From Neocallimastix lanati (nom. inval.) (lineage: Eukaryota; Neocallimastigomycota; Neocallimastigomycetes; Neocallimastigales; Neocallimastigaceae): a stretch of 64,000 nt of DNA. Both the position numbers and the translations under genes were made by a program. The notes below the pieces were generated by a model. It was not told the origin of the DNA, did no database searches, and saw nothing but the letters and a program-made list of their open reading frames with translations. The stretch is from the NCBI GenBank assembly GCA_016946835.1, contig JACVTC010000019.1, positions 747,501-811,500 on the forward strand, in the 5' to 3' direction. Below, piece after piece: positions 23,474-33,503 of this stretch (positions are counted from its first letter, which is position 1; each line of letters starts with the position of its first letter).

Positions 23474-26400
23474 ATGTCTTCTTCATCAAACGATTTTCAT
23501 TTTAATGGCGATTCAGCTAAGCTCAAGGGATTTTTAGCTTATGTTGGGTTAGCCATTGCACTTCGTCCTGAATATTTCACCAATGATTCGTTAAAAGTAG
23601 CTTATACCATCACTTTGTTAAGAGATGAAGCTATGGATTGGGCTGCAGACTTGATGAATGAAAATAACCCAGTCCTTGACGATTTTAACGCTTTCATTGA
23701 ACTTATGAAGGATAGATTCAGTGACGTAGATGCAGTTTTTAATTGTAATCAAGCTCTTATGCATATTAAGCAAAAAGCATATGGTAAAGTCACTGATTAC
23801 AATAATGAATTCCGTAGGCTTTCGGAAAAAACGGACTGGAATGAATTTGCCTTAATGGATGTTTATATTGAAGGATTGCTACCAAGACTTCAAGAAAGAG
23901 TAATTAGTTTGTTCCCTCCTCCTGCCAAATTAAGTGAACTAATGCGAATTACCAATCGTATAGATCATCAAATGACTCGATTTGCAACGATCAACAATTA
24001 CAATTCTAGAAATAACAGTAATAATAATAATAATTCTCGTAATAATAGGAAGTATTATAGATTTAACTCTAGTAATAGTAGAAACGCCAATTCTAATTCT
24101 TTTTTCAAATCAAATAATGATTCAAATTACTCTCATTTATCCCCTGAAGAAAGAGCAAGAAGAATTAAAGAAGGGCTTTGTCTATATTGTGGACAATCAG
24201 GCCATAAGTTAATAAATTGTCCAAAGAGAGCAAATAAACCTGGCTCCTCCCATATGGCTAGATCTAATTCTTCTAAAAAATTTAATAAAGATTGTATTAT
24301 TAAGTGTTCCTTTAACTACAAAAATAAATGGATTAAAGCTAAGGCTCTTATAGATTCCGGCTCCGACTTGAATCTTATGGATAGTAATTTTGCTAAAATT
24401 AATAATTTTAAGCTTGAACATGATAATTTAGAAGCTGATAACATTACTGGTATTGGTGGTGGCAAAGACGTTGTTGGTAAAACTATACCAATATTATTTA
24501 AAGTTAGTAACCTTCAGGTCTTAACAGAATTTTTTGTTATTGATTTGAACGACAAATTTGAGTGCTTAATTGGTTCTAGATTTCTTAAAGAAAATAAATC
24601 ATCAATTGATTTCAACAATAATATTTTAAGCTTTTGCAATAGTAATAACAATGCGTCAGATTCTTCCTTTGTTGAATCAGTACCTTCGACCTCGGTTAAC
24701 TCTACTTCACTTTCTCTTACTTCGAATACTTCCGACTCTATCTCCTCGAAACCAGCCTATTCCAGTTCATGCACCCCTAATAATTCTTTGTTTGATAATT
24801 CTTCTATTTCTCCTTCAGTGTTGAAGAATTCAATTGCCTCTTCCCCAAACATGGATACTCCAAATAAAACACTTCCCGCCATTTATCTAGAATTCTCTGA
24901 TGTATTTAGTGAAGAAGAAGCTAAAATCTTACCTCCTCATTCTAGTTTTGATTGTGCTATTGACCTTAAACCTAATACTAAGTTATATTATAGTGCAATT
25001 TATCCCCTTACAATTCCCGAAGAAATAGCTTTAGAAAAAATTATTAAAGACTATTTAAAATACGGTTTTATTGTTAGGTCAAAATCAGAAGCTGGTCATC
25101 CAATTTTATTTGCTCCAAAAGATAATGGTGAGTTACGTATGTGTATTGATCTTAGGAAACTTAATGAAATCACCATTAGAGATAGTTATCCTATGCCTTT
25201 AACAACTGTTATTTTTAATAAAGCTCCTGGTCATAAGTATTACTCAAAGCTTGATTTAAAATCTGCTTACTTCCAAATTCGTATCAGGTCTGGAGATGAA
25301 TACAAAACAGCTTTTGTATGTAGCTTAGGACACTTTGAATTTAGAGTTATGCCTTTCGGTTTCAAGAATGCACCTGCCTGTTTTCAAAGAATGATTGATA
25401 CTGCATTAAGTGACTATTTAGGTAAATTTTGTTATGCCTATATTGATGATATTATCATTTTTTCTGATGATCTTTCTGAACATCATTTACACGTTAAAAA
25501 AGTACTATTACAACTTAGGAAATTTCATTTACATGTTAACCTTGAAAAATGTGAGTTTGATAAGTTCGAAGTTAAATTTTTAGGATATTATGTATCTTCA
25601 GATGGTCTTAAGATGGATATTAAGAAAGTCTCAGCTATTTTAGATTGGCCTGCTCCAACTACAGTTAAAGAAGTTCAATCGTTTCTTGGCCTAGCCAATT
25701 TCTACAGACGCTTTATAAAAAATTTTGCTAAAATTGCTTATCCTCTTAATAAACTTACAAGAAAAAATGTTCCTTTTGTTTGGTCAAAAGATGCTAATGA
25801 CTCCTTTGAACTTCTTAAACGTTCTTTTACTTCTGCTCCCATCCTTATTCCTGCTGATCCTAATTCTCAATTTTTTGTTGAAACGGATGCAAGTAATTTT
25901 GCGCTTGGATGTATTTTATCCCAAGTTAGCTCTAAAGATAATAAGCTTCATCCAATTGCTTTCTATTCTAGAGCTTTTACCTCTGCTGAATGCAATTATC
26001 CAATTTATGATAAAGAGTTACTTGCTATTAAGACTGCTTTTGAAACTTGGAGGTACTATTTAGAAGGTGCTAAGAATACTATTAAAGTTCTTACTGATCA
26101 TAGAAATCTACTCTACTTTAAGAAACCAGAACAGCTTTCACAACGTTTAATTAGATGGTCAATGTTCTTTACTCGATTTGACTTTCAAATTGAGTATCGT
26201 CCAGGTTCTCGCGGTGGTAAGCCAGATGCTTTATCTCGCCGTCCTGATTATGATAATCATGAACCTGCTAAACCTTACCAAGTACTTAAACCGGAAAATT
26301 TTTGTTTTACTTCAAGGATCTCTATTGAATCAAATCTACAAGATGAAATTAAAAAGTGTTACTCCAAGGATCCTTTCTTTAATAATGTTAAGATATATTT

Positions 26401-27802
26401 TGAAAAGCCTTCTGCTAATGAGAAACCCATTGCTTCGGTTGATCTCCTTTCGTTCTCCAATGGTATTCTTTTATATGACAATCTTATTTATATTCCTGAA
26501 TGCCTTAGATTTAAAATTCTTTGTTCTTGTCATGATTCTCCTACTGCTGGCCACTTTGGCATAAATAAAACCTCTGACTTAGTTTCTAGAAATTATTGGT
26601 GGCCTGGTATGCATAAGGATATTAAAAAATATATTCGTACTTGTAATGTGTGCTGCGCTTCAAAAGCTCCTCGTCATAAACCTTACGGTTTACTTAAATC
26701 TTTACCCATTGGCAATAATCCTTGGGAATCAATTTCAATGGATTTTATAACAGATCTTCCCTCTTCCAATGGTATGTCTTGTATTCTTGTCGTAGTTGAT
26801 CGCTTTACGAAGATGGCTCATTTTGTTCCCTTTAAATCAGTTCCCTCTGCTGAGGATTGTGCTGAACAATTTCTTAATTCTATTTTCAAACTTCATGGTC
26901 TGCCAAAGGATATTGTGTCGGATAGAGGTACTCAGTTTACTTCTAAATTTTGGAATAGATTATTTAATTTACTTCATGTTGATCTTTGTTTATCATCTGC
27001 TCATCATCAGCAAACTAATGGTCAAACGGAGAGGGTAAACGCAATACTTGAACAATACTTAAGATGTTATGTTAATTATCAACAAAATAATTGGATAGAA
27101 TATTTATCTCTTGCAGAATTTGCTTACAATAACACAATACAAGAATCTGCAAATGCTACTCCTTTCTTTCTTAATTATGGGTTCAATCCTAAATTTGATC
27201 CTTCTACTCCAGATGTTTCTATTGTCCCTCGTGCTGAAATTATTGCTAAAGACCTAAAAGAATTAAGAAATGTACTTAAAGAAAATCTTCAAAGTGCAGT
27301 TAATTTTCAAAAAAAATATTATGATGATAAACATATGTCTCCGCCTGAGTTTAAAGTTGGCTCAAAAGTTTGGCTGTTAAGGAATGATTTAATAAATAAT
27401 AAAAAAGGTAAACTTGCTCCTAAGAAATCTGGTCCATTTACTATTTTAAAGAAAATTTCAGATGTAAGTTATAAATTAAAGTTACCAAACTCTTTTAGGG
27501 TCTTTCCAGTTTTCCACGTTTCACTTCTTGAGCCAGCCTATGAAAATGAATTTACAGAAAGAAATATCCCAACTCCAAAACCTATTATACTTAATGGAGA
27601 AAAAGAATATGAAGTTGAATCTATTCTTGATTCAAAGAAATTTCATAACAAAATTAAATATTTAATTCATTGGAAAGGTTATGATGATTCTGAAAACTCA
27701 TGGGAACCTTTTGAGAATCTTCATTGCAATAAACTTCTTGCCGAATTCCACAAGAAGTTTCCAAATAAACCAAAACCTAAGACGTCTGGAATCCGTCTCT
27801 AA
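23474..27802 (+). CDS. Gag-Pol polyprotein of Gypsy B (1442 aa)
   Basis: A single uninterrupted frame. The order of parts is a Gag capsid-like region (about 1-180), an Asn-rich basic stretch, a CCHC zinc knuckle (CLYCGQSGHKLINCP, near 236-250), an aspartic protease (LIDSGSDLNLM), a Ser-rich linker and reverse transcriptase with YIDDI. RNase H follows (TDASNFALG), then integrase with its HHCC finger and DDE core (MDFITDLP, SDRGTQF), and a C-terminal chromodomain (YLIHWKGY..SENSWEP). This is a fused gag-pol, as in several fungal chromoviruses, where Gag is made from the same frame. The chromodomain is thought to guide integration to heterochromatin. Confidence 0.93.
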   Translation: MSSSSNDFHFNGDSAKLKGFLAYVGLAIALRPEYFTNDSLKVAYTITLLRDEAMDWAADLMNENNPVLDDFNAFIELMKDRFSDVDAVFNCNQALMHIKQKAYGKVTDYNNEFRRLSEKTDWNEFALMDVYIEGLLPRLQERVISLFPPPAKLSELMRITNRIDHQMTRFATINNYNSRNNSNNNNNSRNNRKYYRFNSSNSRNANSNSFFKSNNDSNYSHLSPEERARRIKEGLCLYCGQSGHKLINCPKRANKPGSSHMARSNSSKKFNKDCIIKCSFNYKNKWIKAKALIDSGSDLNLMDSNFAKINNFKLEHDNLEADNITGIGGGKDVVGKTIPILFKVSNLQVLTEFFVIDLNDKFECLIGSRFLKENKSSIDFNNNILSFCNSNNNASDSSFVESVPSTSVNSTSLSLTSNTSDSISSKPAYSSSCTPNNSLFDNSSISPSVLKNSIASSPNMDTPNKTLPAIYLEFSDVFSEEEAKILPPHSSFDCAIDLKPNTKLYYSAIYPLTIPEEIALEKIIKDYLKYGFIVRSKSEAGHPILFAPKDNGELRMCIDLRKLNEITIRDSYPMPLTTVIFNKAPGHKYYSKLDLKSAYFQIRIRSGDEYKTAFVCSLGHFEFRVMPFGFKNAPACFQRMIDTALSDYLGKFCYAYIDDIIIFSDDLSEHHLHVKKVLLQLRKFHLHVNLEKCEFDKFEVKFLGYYVSSDGLKMDIKKVSAILDWPAPTTVKEVQSFLGLANFYRRFIKNFAKIAYPLNKLTRKNVPFVWSKDANDSFELLKRSFTSAPILIPADPNSQFFVETDASNFALGCILSQVSSKDNKLHPIAFYSRAFTSAECNYPIYDKELLAIKTAFETWRYYLEGAKNTIKVLTDHRNLLYFKKPEQLSQRLIRWSMFFTRFDFQIEYRPGSRGGKPDALSRRPDYDNHEPAKPYQVLKPENFCFTSRISIESNLQDEIKKCYSKDPFFNNVKIYFEKPSANEKPIASVDLLSFSNGILLYDNLIYIPECLRFKILCSCHDSPTAGHFGINKTSDLVSRNYWWPGMHKDIKKYIRTCNVCCASKAPRHKPYGLLKSLPIGNNPWESISMDFITDLPSSNGMSCILVVVDRFTKMAHFVPFKSVPSAEDCAEQFLNSIFKLHGLPKDIVSDRGTQFTSKFWNRLFNLLHVDLCLSSAHHQQTNGQTERVNAILEQYLRCYVNYQQNNWIEYLSLAEFAYNNTIQESANATPFFLNYGFNPKFDPSTPDVSIVPRAEIIAKDLKELRNVLKENLQSAVNFQKKYYDDKHMSPPEFKVGSKVWLLRNDLINNKKGKLAPKKSGPFTILKKISDVSYKLKLPNSFRVFPVFHVSLLEPAYENEFTERNIPTPKPIILNGEKEYEVESILDSKKFHNKIKYLIHWKGYDDSENSWEPFENLHCNKLLAEFHKKFPNKPKPKTSGIRL

Positions 27803-27812
27803 GGGAGAGAGT

Positions 27813-28446
27813 TATAACAGAATTAATAATTACAATTATTTTATTATTTTAATATTTAGTATTATTTTTCAATAAAGTTTTAAAACAAATAATTAAATTT
27901 AAAAAATATTATTTCTGGTATAGTTGTTAGTAGCTAATACCATGAATCAAACTACTTAGGGTTCGATTCACATTTATTATTATTTTATAGTTTTATTCTA
28001 AAAAATATCTAGAAGATTCTTTATAGTTCAAGAAATTACTAGAATTTCTTGATAATTCTTGTGTTTAATTAATTAAAATTTATTCTATTAAATTCTTAAT
28101 TCTATTGTTTTCTATTTTTTCTAAATTTTTCGATTTTTAAGAACTTTTTAGAAACTTTTATTTTTATTTTTTAATAACTTTAACTTTTGAAAAAAATATA
28201 AATATGAGTAAAATTCTTATTAACAAATATTCTTTTCTTTGTGTTTTTTATTTTAATTTTGTTTAGTTAATAAAACTTAATTTTTTAATAAAACTTTTTT
28301 TAATATTAATACTATATCAACCCTTGCGGCTTATAGTATTATAATAAATATAATTAATAAAATAATTAAAAAAAAAATAAATAAAAAATAAAATAATTTT
28401 TGTTTTTTTTTGAGTGTTATTATATTTATTATAATATTTTGTTATA
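27813..28446 (+). repeat. 3' LTR of Gypsy B
   Basis: 634 bp, the same as the 5' LTR except for one base noticed in the tRNA-like segment. Bounded by a purine-rich tract on the left and the ATTAC target duplication on the right. Confidence 0.93.
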
Positions 28447-31400
28447 ATTACAATAACAAAATACAATAAATTTTATTTTATTAAAAAATTTTTTATTAAA
28501 ATATATTTTATTAATATTTAATAGTTATTCGTTAAAATAACAATTACATCGAGAAAAAATGTGAAAAGTATCTTCTATTTATACTTTTCCTAAATACATT
28601 GATAATATATTATTTTATTTAAATTACATATATTTTAATATAAAACTATCCTAATGAATTTTATTAAATAATAAATTTATAAACTATAGCTAAATTTAGA
28701 AAAATATAATTATTAATTAAACTAAATACTAAATAATTAAAATTAAGTACATTTATTATCTATTTATTATTTTAATATTATAAGTAAAGTCTTTATTTAT
28801 TTTCGATTTAAAAACAATGTTAAAGGAGTCATGATTAAATTTTGAAACTTAATTTTCACAAAATAAATTATTAATTTATTTTGTTTTAAACTTTAATTAA
28901 TTCATTTAAATTATTTTACAACAATAATTTTCTCAGAATTAAATTTTATAAAAATTATTACATTAAAAATTTATCTTGTGGCTTAAAGAATATAATTCAA
29001 AAATTTAGTTCATATGATTTATTTACTTTGTTTATTATTTTATAAATCAAAGAATAATTTACATTTTTGAATTACACAAGAAAAATATTTTTAATTTAAA
29101 ATGTGATTGAGATAATCACATCTTTACAGTAAGTATGGCCATTTTGAATATTTGGTTATGCCTTTTGGGTTAAAAAATGCCCCAGCTGTTTTCCAACACT
29201 TCATTAATGATGTATTCGAAGATATTCTTGGTACATATGTCTACTGTTATATCGATGATATTATAATCTTCTCCCCAGATATGTCTTCTCATTTTGAACA
29301 CGTTATCGAAGTTCTCAAAAGACTTCGTAAAGCTGGTCTTTTTGCGAAACTTGAAAAATGCGAATTCTTTGTCCCTTACTTAGATTTCCTTGGACATAGA
29401 ATTTCTGCTACAGGTATATTTATGGATCCCAAAAAGATTTCTTCAATTCTTGAATGGCCTACTCCAACTTGCGTAAAAGAAATTCAATCTTTCCTTGGAC
29501 TCACAAATTATTATAGAAGATTTATTCCTGGATTTGCCAAGTTAGCCCATCCACTTAATCATCTTTTAAGAAAGAACGTTAAATTTGTATGGTCAGTTGA
29601 AGCTCAGGAAGCTTTTAATAATATTAAATCGAAATTTTTCTCTTCTCCGGTTCTTGCTTACCCTGATCGTAACCTACCCTTCACTGGTGAAACTGACAGC
29701 AGTAATTTTGCAATCGGTGCTGTCCTTTTTCAAAAGACTCCTAAAGATAATAAAGTTCATCCTATTGCCTTTTATTCAAGATCTCTCTCTCCTGTTGAAA
29801 GAAATTATCCAATTTACGATAAGGAACTTTTATCTATTATTGATTCTTTAGAAAATTGGAGACACTTTCTAAAGGGTGCGACTCATCCTTTTATTATCTA
29901 CTCTGATCACCGAAACCTGTTATATCAAAAGAAACCTGAAAAAATGACTCAAAGACTTGTTTGTTGGTCTCTCTTCTTATCAGAATTTAACTTCAAGATT
30001 GAATATCGTTCAGGTTCTTCCAATGGTTAACCCGATGCCTTATCAAGAAGACCTGATTATGCTTTAAATGATGAATTTTCCACTTCTGATATTCCATTCA
30101 CTGTTCTCCGCCCAGAAAATTTTCTGCTTTTCCAGTCTCTGTTGAAACATTTTCTGAAAAAATCCTTTCCGAATGTAAAACCAATCCAATTTATCATTCC
30201 ATTTGCGATTACTTAGAAAACAAGAAATTACCTGTCCATCATCAAAAAATTAAGGAATTCTCAATTAGTAACAACTACTTAATTTTCCAAAATAAACTCT
30301 ATGTTCCTCCCAACCACCGGTCTTTAGCCTTGAAAAATGCCATGACTCTCCATCCGCAGGTCATTTTGGTTTTAAAAAAACTATTAATCTCTTAAATCGT
30401 GACTTTTGATGGCCTTCCCTTAACTCTGACGCTCAAGACTACATCCGATCTTGCGAAACTTGTTGTCGTTCAAAGGTACTCCGACATAAACCTTATGGAT
30501 TTTTACAACCTTTAGAAATCCCTTCTCGTCCTTGGTCTTCAGTCTCTATGGATTTTATTACTGATTTACCACTTTCCATTGGGTTTACTTGTATATTTGT
30601 TACCGTTGATCGTTTTTCCAAGATGTCTCACTTCATTCCTTTTGCAAATATCCCTTCTGCTATTGATACCGCTTCTGCTTTCATGAAATCGATCTTCAGA
30701 CTTCATGGACTCCCTGATGAAATTCTTTCCGATCGTGGATCCCAATTCACTTCTAAATTTTGGATTGCTATCTGTAAAGCTCATGGAATTAATATGAAAT
30801 ACTCCTCACCATTCCATCACCAAACCAACGGCTTGACGGAGAGGGTGAACTTCGTTGTAGAACAATACCTTAGATGTTTCACAAATTTCAAAGGATCAAA
30901 TTGGGAAAATTATCTCTATTTAGCCGAATTCAGTTACAATAATGCTCTCCAGGAATCTTCTAATTATTCTCCTTTCTTTGCAAATTACGGTTACAACCCA
31001 AGACATTCTCCTGAAATTCCAAGTAACATAAATGTTCCCAGAGCTGAAGAACTTGTAAAGAACTTAACAGATCTATCTAAAGAATTAAAGAAGAACTTAG
31101 AATCTGCAAGCAAAAAGCAGGAAGAATATGCAAATAGACACCGAATTAAACCTCCAGAATTTAAAGCAAACGACAAAGTCTGGCTAAATAGCTCCTTAGT
31201 ACTCAGAAATAAGAACAAGAAACTTAAACCAAGAAAACTCGGTCCTTTCAAAATCATTCAGAAAGTATCACCAGTTACCTATAAATTAGATCTTCCGAAG
31301 AAATTACGAATTCATCTCATTATTCATGTCTCATAGCTTGAACCCTACTACGAAGATACTTTTGGAAGAAATCAACCACCACCACCAGTAATAGTCAATA

Positions 31401-31847
31401 ATGAAGAAGAATATGACGTTGAGAAAATATTGGATAAAAGAACTTATTATGGAAAAATTCAATATTTAATCAAATGGAAAGGTTATCCAATTTCAGAATC
31501 TTCATGGGAACCCAAATCTAATTTAAATTGCCCTGAACTTCTTAAGGATTTCAATTCAAGGGATAAATAACAAAAAATATTTTATTTTATTTTATTTTAT
31601 TTTATTTTATTTATTATATTTAAACTCTTATTAATATCTAAATTGAATTTAAATATTTTATTAATATCAAATTATTTTTTAAAAAAAAAAAAAAAAAAAA
31701 ATTAATTTATCTTTTTATATAATTAAATTTATTAAATATTTTTAATTCATGAATTTTAAATGTAAAAAGTTCACTCGTTAGTAAATTAAAAATTAATTTT
31801 AGTATAGAATTAGATTCGTCTGGTATCCAAATCCTCGAGGAGGACCA

Positions 31848-32294
31848 TGTAACGAATCTTAATAATAATTAACATGTCCTAGTTGTTAGTAACTAAGTCA
31901 CTTATTTGAACTTCTCGAGTTCAAACCCGCATAATTTCTTTTTATGAAAAATTTATTTTAAAAGTTCTTATCTTATCAAAAAAAAATTTTTTTATCTTAT
32001 CAAAAGTTTTATCAAATTATTTTAATTGGTTTAAATTTACATCATAAAAAATTCTTTTTGAAAATTTTTTGTATAAATACGAGTGAATTTTTCTTCAAAA
32101 AATTTTTTAAAAAATCGTGTTTTATATTAATTATTTAAAAAGTAATTTAATTACAAATTTTTAATTAATAAATAAAAAAAAAATAATAAATTTTAACTTT
32201 TAAAAAATAATAAATTCTTTTTTTATTAAAAAACTATTAAATTAGTATTCATTTTTCTATACAAACCTAGTGGTGTTAATTATTTTGGGTTACA
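31848..32294 (+). repeat. 3' LTR of Gypsy A (about 447 bp)
   Basis: Begins TGTAACG after a purine-rich tract (CGAGGAGGA) and ends GGGTTACA. It holds a tRNA-like A-box segment (AGTTGTTAGTAACTAA, about 31880-31895) and a B-box-like GAGTTCAAACCCG (31917-31929), the same arrangement as in the Gypsy B LTR. Confidence 0.75.
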
Positions 32295-32299
32295 CCCCG

Positions 32300-32489
32300 A
32301 ATTCACGTTACATTGGAAGACATATTTGAAAAATTTGGACTAAAAGATTGTAAAGAAATAGGAACTACCGAACCAAATTTATCTGATAAAGAAGATGATG
32401 AAGAAATATTTGATCCAACAACGTATAGGTCCGCCGTAGGAAGTTTAATATATCTGGCTATTTGTACAAGACCGGATATTATTTTTATT
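32300..32489 (+). mobile_element. Fragment of a Ty1/Copia element (end of reverse transcriptase)
   Basis: About 60 codons related to the region after the Copia reverse transcriptase, with the landmark YRSAVGSLIYLAICTRPDI. It begins within a few bases of the right end of Gypsy A. It is a small old scrap; the rest of the element was not found nearby. Confidence 0.8.
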
Positions 32490-33131
32490 TAAATTAAATC
32501 AAATTTTAATTATTTAATAATTTTATTTTATCTTGTTTTTCAAATAAATAAATAACTTTTTTTTTTACTTACTAGATTATTTATAAATATTACTTTTATC
32601 AAAAATTTTTATTTTATTTGTTAATTATTTAATAATTTTATTTGTATATCGTGCTTTTCAAATAAATAAATAACTTTTTTTTTTATACTAAATTATTTAT
32701 AAATATCTCTTCTATTATTAATATTTATTAATATTTATTAAATATTAAAATATTTTTTATTAAAATTTAAGATTTTATTAAATACTGTGCAAGGTGTAAA
32801 ATGATCAATTAATTATTTAAATATTACTTAATTTTAATAATTATGTCTTTAATTATTATCCTTTATATCTTTTATATTATTAATATTTATTTTTATATAT
32901 ATAAAATTATTATTAATTATTTATATATTTTGAAAAAGTATAAAACGTTAAAAACGGGTGATAAAATATTTTATTTTTTAATGCTTAAGTCTAATGTATA
33001 TTTAGTATTATTATATATAATTTAATATATATATATATATTTTTAAATTTATTATAGTTTTCTTTATTTATTTTTATTTATTTAGTTATTTATTTAAAAT
33101 TTATAAATTATTTTTTTATTTTATTATTAAT
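32490..33131. other. AT-rich intergenic DNA
   Basis: Contains an internally repeated segment: TTTTTATTT...CAAATAAATAAATAACTT occurs twice near 32515-32560 and 32630-32680. A 60-codon frame at 32843-33025 is Ile/Tyr-rich and not taken as a gene. Confidence 0.55.
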
Positions 33132-33467
33132 TTATTTATCCGAATCAGCATATTGAGAAACAAGATTAAAATCTACACCATAAAAAGGATGTATATACAT
33201 ATATTGTACATTTATATTGTTGAAACAGTTGTAATACACCCTATTATATTCGTCTCTTAATCTTGGAAATATTTCAAACACCCTATCAAAAGCATTAGTA
33301 TTCTTGTCAATGACTACATCAATAAGTGAATTTACTGCTATATTACCGTCTTTATCTTCACAAGCTAAAGCTAATGCAGCTAATTCTTCATTACCATAAT
33401 TATGTATATTATAAAATACTAAATTATGATATAATAATATAAAAATACTAAAAAATATAACTTTCAT
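33132..33467 (-). CDS. Small secreted protein of unknown function, 111 aa
   Basis: I do not recognise it. The first 20 or so residues (MKVIFFSIFILLYHNLVFYN) form a clear signal peptide or a single membrane anchor. The mature part is mixed in composition (DKDGNIAVNSLIDVVIDK, then RVFEIFPRLRDEYNRVYYN), unlike the translation of AT noise, and has two cysteines. It lies 36 bp beyond the stop of the 501-residue gene on the same strand. They could be separate genes or, less likely, exons of one; the signal peptide at its start favours a separate gene. Confidence 0.6.
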   Translation of the reverse strand: MKVIFFSIFILLYHNLVFYNIHNYGNEELAALALACEDKDGNIAVNSLIDVVIDKNTNAFDRVFEIFPRLRDEYNRVYYNCFNNINVQYMYIHPFYGVDFNLVSQYADSDK

Positions 33468-33503
33468 TTTCAGTTATTAATTTATAAATATTAGAATATA
33501 TTT

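Larger units (their letters stand above)
21659..28446 (+). mobile_element. Ty3/Gypsy element B, whole-looking young chromovirus (6.8 kb)
   Basis: Two 634-bp LTRs (21659-22292 and 27813-28446) differ at a single base that I could find, and ATTAC flanks the element on both sides (21654-21658 and 28447-28451), a normal 5-bp Gypsy target duplication. The LTR ends are TATAACA and TGTTATA, inverted repeats but not the usual TG/CA. A purine tract (AAGGGAGAGAG) precedes the 3' LTR. Between lie a 1.2-kb leader and one long Gag-Pol frame with a terminal chromodomain. The element looks whole and, from its LTRs, very recently inserted. Confidence 0.93.
21631..29128. mobile_element. Element C: probable solo LTR (about 705 bp) inside Gypsy A, split by Gypsy B
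   Basis: The two ends are TGTAAAAG (21631) and TCTTTACA (29128), near inverted repeats with TG and CA termini, flanked by GTAAG on both sides (21626-21630 and 29129-29133). After leaving out Gypsy B and one copy of its target duplication, about 705 bp of non-coding AT-rich DNA remain. That is the expected form of a solo LTR left by recombination. Gypsy B entered 28 bp from its left end. A non-autonomous element with short inverted repeats is the alternative. Confidence 0.65.
20460..32294 (+). mobile_element. Ty3/Gypsy element A, old broken chromovirus copy carrying later insertions
   Basis: Recognisable parts in order are a Gag zinc knuckle (CLYCADPDHIRENCP), a protease (LLDSGSQLNLM) and part of the reverse transcriptase left of the later insertions. 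Right of them follow the rest of the reverse transcriptase (YIDD), RNase H, integrase and a C-terminal chromodomain (YLIKWKGY...SSWEP). A 3' LTR follows at about 31848-32294. Its start TGTAACG and end GGGTTACA are near inverted repeats, and a purine-rich tract precedes it. The 5' LTR and most of Gag are not found. The copy is broken in several places besides the insertions and is the oldest layer of the nest. It is related to but clearly different from Gypsy B. Confidence 0.88.

Noticed and set aside
30566-31257. Minus-strand frames opposite the Gypsy A integrase
   Set aside because: They are shadows of the coding strand with no features of their own.
32843-33025. 60-codon plus-strand frame
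   Set aside because: Almost all Ile/Tyr/Leu from TTA and TAT runs, except a short middle part too small to judge.
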